From Phaeobacter sp. 22II1-1F12B (lineage in GTDB: Bacteria; Pseudomonadota; Alphaproteobacteria; Rhodobacterales; Rhodobacteraceae): DNA of 64,000 nucleotides. Positions within the stretch are counted from its first letter, which is position 1; each line of letters opens with the position of its first letter. This document shows positions 63,910 through 64,000 of this stretch, piece after piece. The stretch lies in contig NZ_AQQP01000015.1 of assembly GCF_002210165.1 (NCBI RefSeq), positions 1 to 64,000 of the forward strand, read 5' to 3'. The notes under the pieces were generated by a model. The model worked only from the letters and a program-made list of their open reading frames with translations. It made no database searches and was not told where the DNA came from. The position numbers and the translations under genes are program-made.

Positions 63910-64000
63910 TCAGCCGCCACCGCCCGCGCCTGACGCCGCGCGCCCGCTGCGACCCTGAAACGCCTGTCGGTCAGCGAAAGGAAACCGCCAAAGCTCATCA
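63906..64000 (-). CDS. ccmF: CcmF C-terminal end (cut by window edge)
   Basis: The last 31 codons of a gene running in from the right. The C-terminus MSFGGFLSLTDRRFRVA matches the end of CcmF, the heme lyase subunit of cytochrome c maturation, and it overlaps ccmH by ATGA as usual in ccmF-ccmH operons. Only the tail is visible. Confidence 0.75.
   Translation of the reverse strand, partial: MSFGGFLSLTDRRFRVAAGARRQARAVAAE

Overview
The window is chromosomal DNA from an alphaproteobacterium, most likely of the marine Roseobacter group (Rhodobacteraceae). The evidence is high G+C coding with dense ATGA overlaps, a GAAC-N7-GAAC SOS box in front of lexA, a class II (B12-dependent) NrdJ as the ribonucleotide reductase, a citramalate synthase, a CcmF-CcmH cytochrome c maturation pair, and the run trpGDC-moaC-moeA-lexA-comEC-gltX-gltA. 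I recall that run from roseobacters but did not check it here. Two tRNA genes (Leu-CAA, Pro-UGG) are present. There is no rRNA, CRISPR or prophage, and only one mobile-element fragment (an IS30-type transposase at the left edge).

Layout. 1-2704: IS30 remnant, then glutaryl-CoA dehydrogenase and a divergent LysR regulator. 2797-4266: a protein made of three CheW domains with no chemotaxis neighbours. 4534-13342: a self-contained heme/iron uptake island with exbB-exbD-exbD-tonB, a convergent outer-membrane receptor, and the divergent hmuSTUV operon. Candidate iron operators lie in both promoter regions. 13475-18359: an octaheme c-type cytochrome with HEAT/TPR tail, a Tat-exported transglutaminase-like protein and a membrane metallophosphoesterase. 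18761-25576: tRNA-Leu, a YqaA-type membrane protein, DsbB, a Rieske oxygenase, the arginase/ornithine cyclodeaminase pair with an Lrp regulator, a ferritin-like protein, an HNH nuclease and an RluE-type pseudouridine synthase.

25609-36212: small enzymes, a cobK-alkA-esterase operon, an MFS carrier, a phytoene-synthase-like protein, cimA, cysS, an aminotransferase and a probable structured RNA ending in a strong terminator. 36213-47958: nrdJ, tRNA-Pro, a double cold-shock protein with a very AT-rich leader, pdxH, fabI, gpt, a second aminotransferase and a PpiD-type periplasmic chaperone. 47971-62123: trpE, separated from trpGDC by a lysozyme-type lipoprotein and an inverted divergent polysaccharide deacetylase gene, followed by moaC, moeA, lexA, comEC (reverse), gltX and gltA. 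62588-64000: an enoyl-CoA hydratase, ccmH and the end of ccmF.

How it works together: the TonB/ExbBD complex would energise the receptor, HmuTUV would import heme, and HmuS would handle it in the cytoplasm. Arginase plus cyclodeaminase turn arginine into proline under an Lrp-type regulator. The most unusual things I found are a five-unit GTRCA array with an exact 11-bp period between hmuV and the cytochrome gene (13348-13397), the triple-CheW protein, a promoter 9-mer shared by the two iron operons, and the structured RNA at 35901-36212. No complete new defence or mobile system is visible.
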